This document shows, one piece after another, positions 4,998 through 5,451 of a DNA stretch of 5,451 bases (position 1 is the first letter of the stretch; the number at the start of each line of letters is the position of its first letter). Location: positions 1 through 5,451 of the forward strand of contig CAMOWO010000059.1 in NCBI GenBank assembly GCA_946628525.1, read 5' to 3'. The translations under genes and the position numbers were made by a program. The notes below the pieces were generated by a model. That model made no database searches. It saw nothing but the letters and a program-made list of their open reading frames with translations, and had not been told where the DNA came from. Source of the DNA: an uncultured Bacillota bacterium. Lineage in GTDB: Bacteria > Bacillota_A > Clostridia > Peptostreptococcales > Anaerovoracaceae.

Positions 4998-5451
4998 ATG
5001 ACGTCATTCACGAAGAAAAGTAAAAGAAATCTCATATGGCTTTTGGGCGTCCTGTTCTTTCTCATCATCCTGCTTCTTGTGAGAGTCGGATGGATCGCGA
5101 TCGTCAACGGGGAAGAATATACGGAGATGTCTCTGGAGAGGCAGACCCGCGATACGGTCATCGAGGCAGAGCGGGGCACCATCTACGATACCAACGGCAA
5201 GGAACTGGCCGTCAGCGTCACCTGCTACACCGTCTGGGCAAGGCCGAAAGATGTGAACAACGGCAAGGATGAGGCTGACGCCAAGGAGAATCTGGAGAAC
5301 GTCACGGCGACCCTTTCGAAGGAACTGGGCATGAGCGAGAAGGAAGTCCAGACGGCCGTCACGAAGAAGCAGAACCTGGTGAAGCTGAAGAGAGGCATCG
5401 ACAAAGATACGGCGGACGCCATCCGGGCGGCGGGACTTCGCGGCATCGAGA
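4998..5451 (+). CDS. Class B penicillin-binding protein (FtsI/SpoVD family), 3' end cut by window edge
   Basis: The start of a septal D,D-transpeptidase that crosslinks peptidoglycan. 151 codons are visible of a family total usually above 550. Residues 1-11 are basic (KKSKR), 12-35 form one transmembrane anchor with no lipobox, and the PBP-dimer domain follows with the conserved ERGTIYDTNGKELAVSV (58-74), including RGxIYD. The transpeptidase domain with its SxxK, SxN and KTG motifs lies outside the window, as would any PASTA domains, so vegetative FtsI/PBP2B cannot be told from sporulation SpoVD. The ATG at 4998 has CGGAGA (4988-4993) just upstream and gives a normal short cytoplasmic tail. 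The frame is open back to another ATG at 4938, preceded by AAGG (4929-4932), which would add 20 residues and take in the hairpin at 4945-4979. I prefer 4998. Position after ftsL is the expected dcw order. Confidence 0.92.
   Translation, partial: MTSFTKKSKRNLIWLLGVLFFLIILLLVRVGWIAIVNGEEYTEMSLERQTRDTVIEAERGTIYDTNGKELAVSVTCYTVWARPKDVNNGKDEADAKENLENVTATLSKELGMSEKEVQTAVTKKQNLVKLKRGIDKDTADAIRAAGLRGIE

Overview
The window looks like ordinary chromosome from a low-GC-group Gram-positive bacterium (Firmicutes, most likely class Clostridia) of moderate GC. The basis is the strong AGGAGG-type ribosome binding sites, a division and cell wall (dcw) cluster that begins mraZ-rsmH-ftsL-class B PBP, and a DUF2975 membrane protein paired with a small YozG-like Cro/CI regulator. 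I cannot name a genus from sequence alone.

Layout. Positions 1-985 (minus strand) hold most of ychF, a universally conserved Obg-family ATPase; its last ~35 codons lie beyond the left edge. Positions 986-1279 are a divergent intergenic region with a weak leftward promoter candidate for ychF and a near-consensus rightward promoter (TTGACA-N17-TATACT) surrounded by four 17-bp operator-like inverted repeats. Positions 1280-2079 (plus) are a two-gene cassette: a four-helix DUF2975-type membrane protein and a 71-residue helix-turn-helix regulator, coupled by a Shine-Dalgarno that overlaps the first gene's stop codon. A hairpin at 2085-2114 separates this cassette from the convergent lgt (2094-2849, minus), which encodes prolipoprotein diacylglyceryl transferase. 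Positions 2850-3061 are a second divergent region carrying a tandem array of MraZ-box-like repeats and the promoter of the dcw cluster. From 3062 to the right edge runs the start of that cluster: mraZ, rsmH (overlapping mraZ by 11 nt), an ftsL-like gene, and the first 151 codons of a class B penicillin-binding protein.

How they work together. The dcw genes supply a DNA-binding regulator of the cluster (MraZ), a 16S rRNA methyltransferase (RsmH), a septal scaffold protein (FtsL) and the septal transpeptidase (FtsI/SpoVD family). Lgt acts separately, in lipoprotein maturation at the membrane. The DUF2975/HTH cassette appears to be an autoregulated unit of unknown physiological role and is the least understood part of the window. 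Its operator layout (two strong-weak pairs, each with 21-bp centre spacing) is the most interesting signal I found. A second point worth checking is a 13-bp hairpin between ftsL and the PBP gene, which also lies inside an alternative in-frame N-terminal extension of the PBP. I see no mobile element, CRISPR array, tRNA or rRNA.
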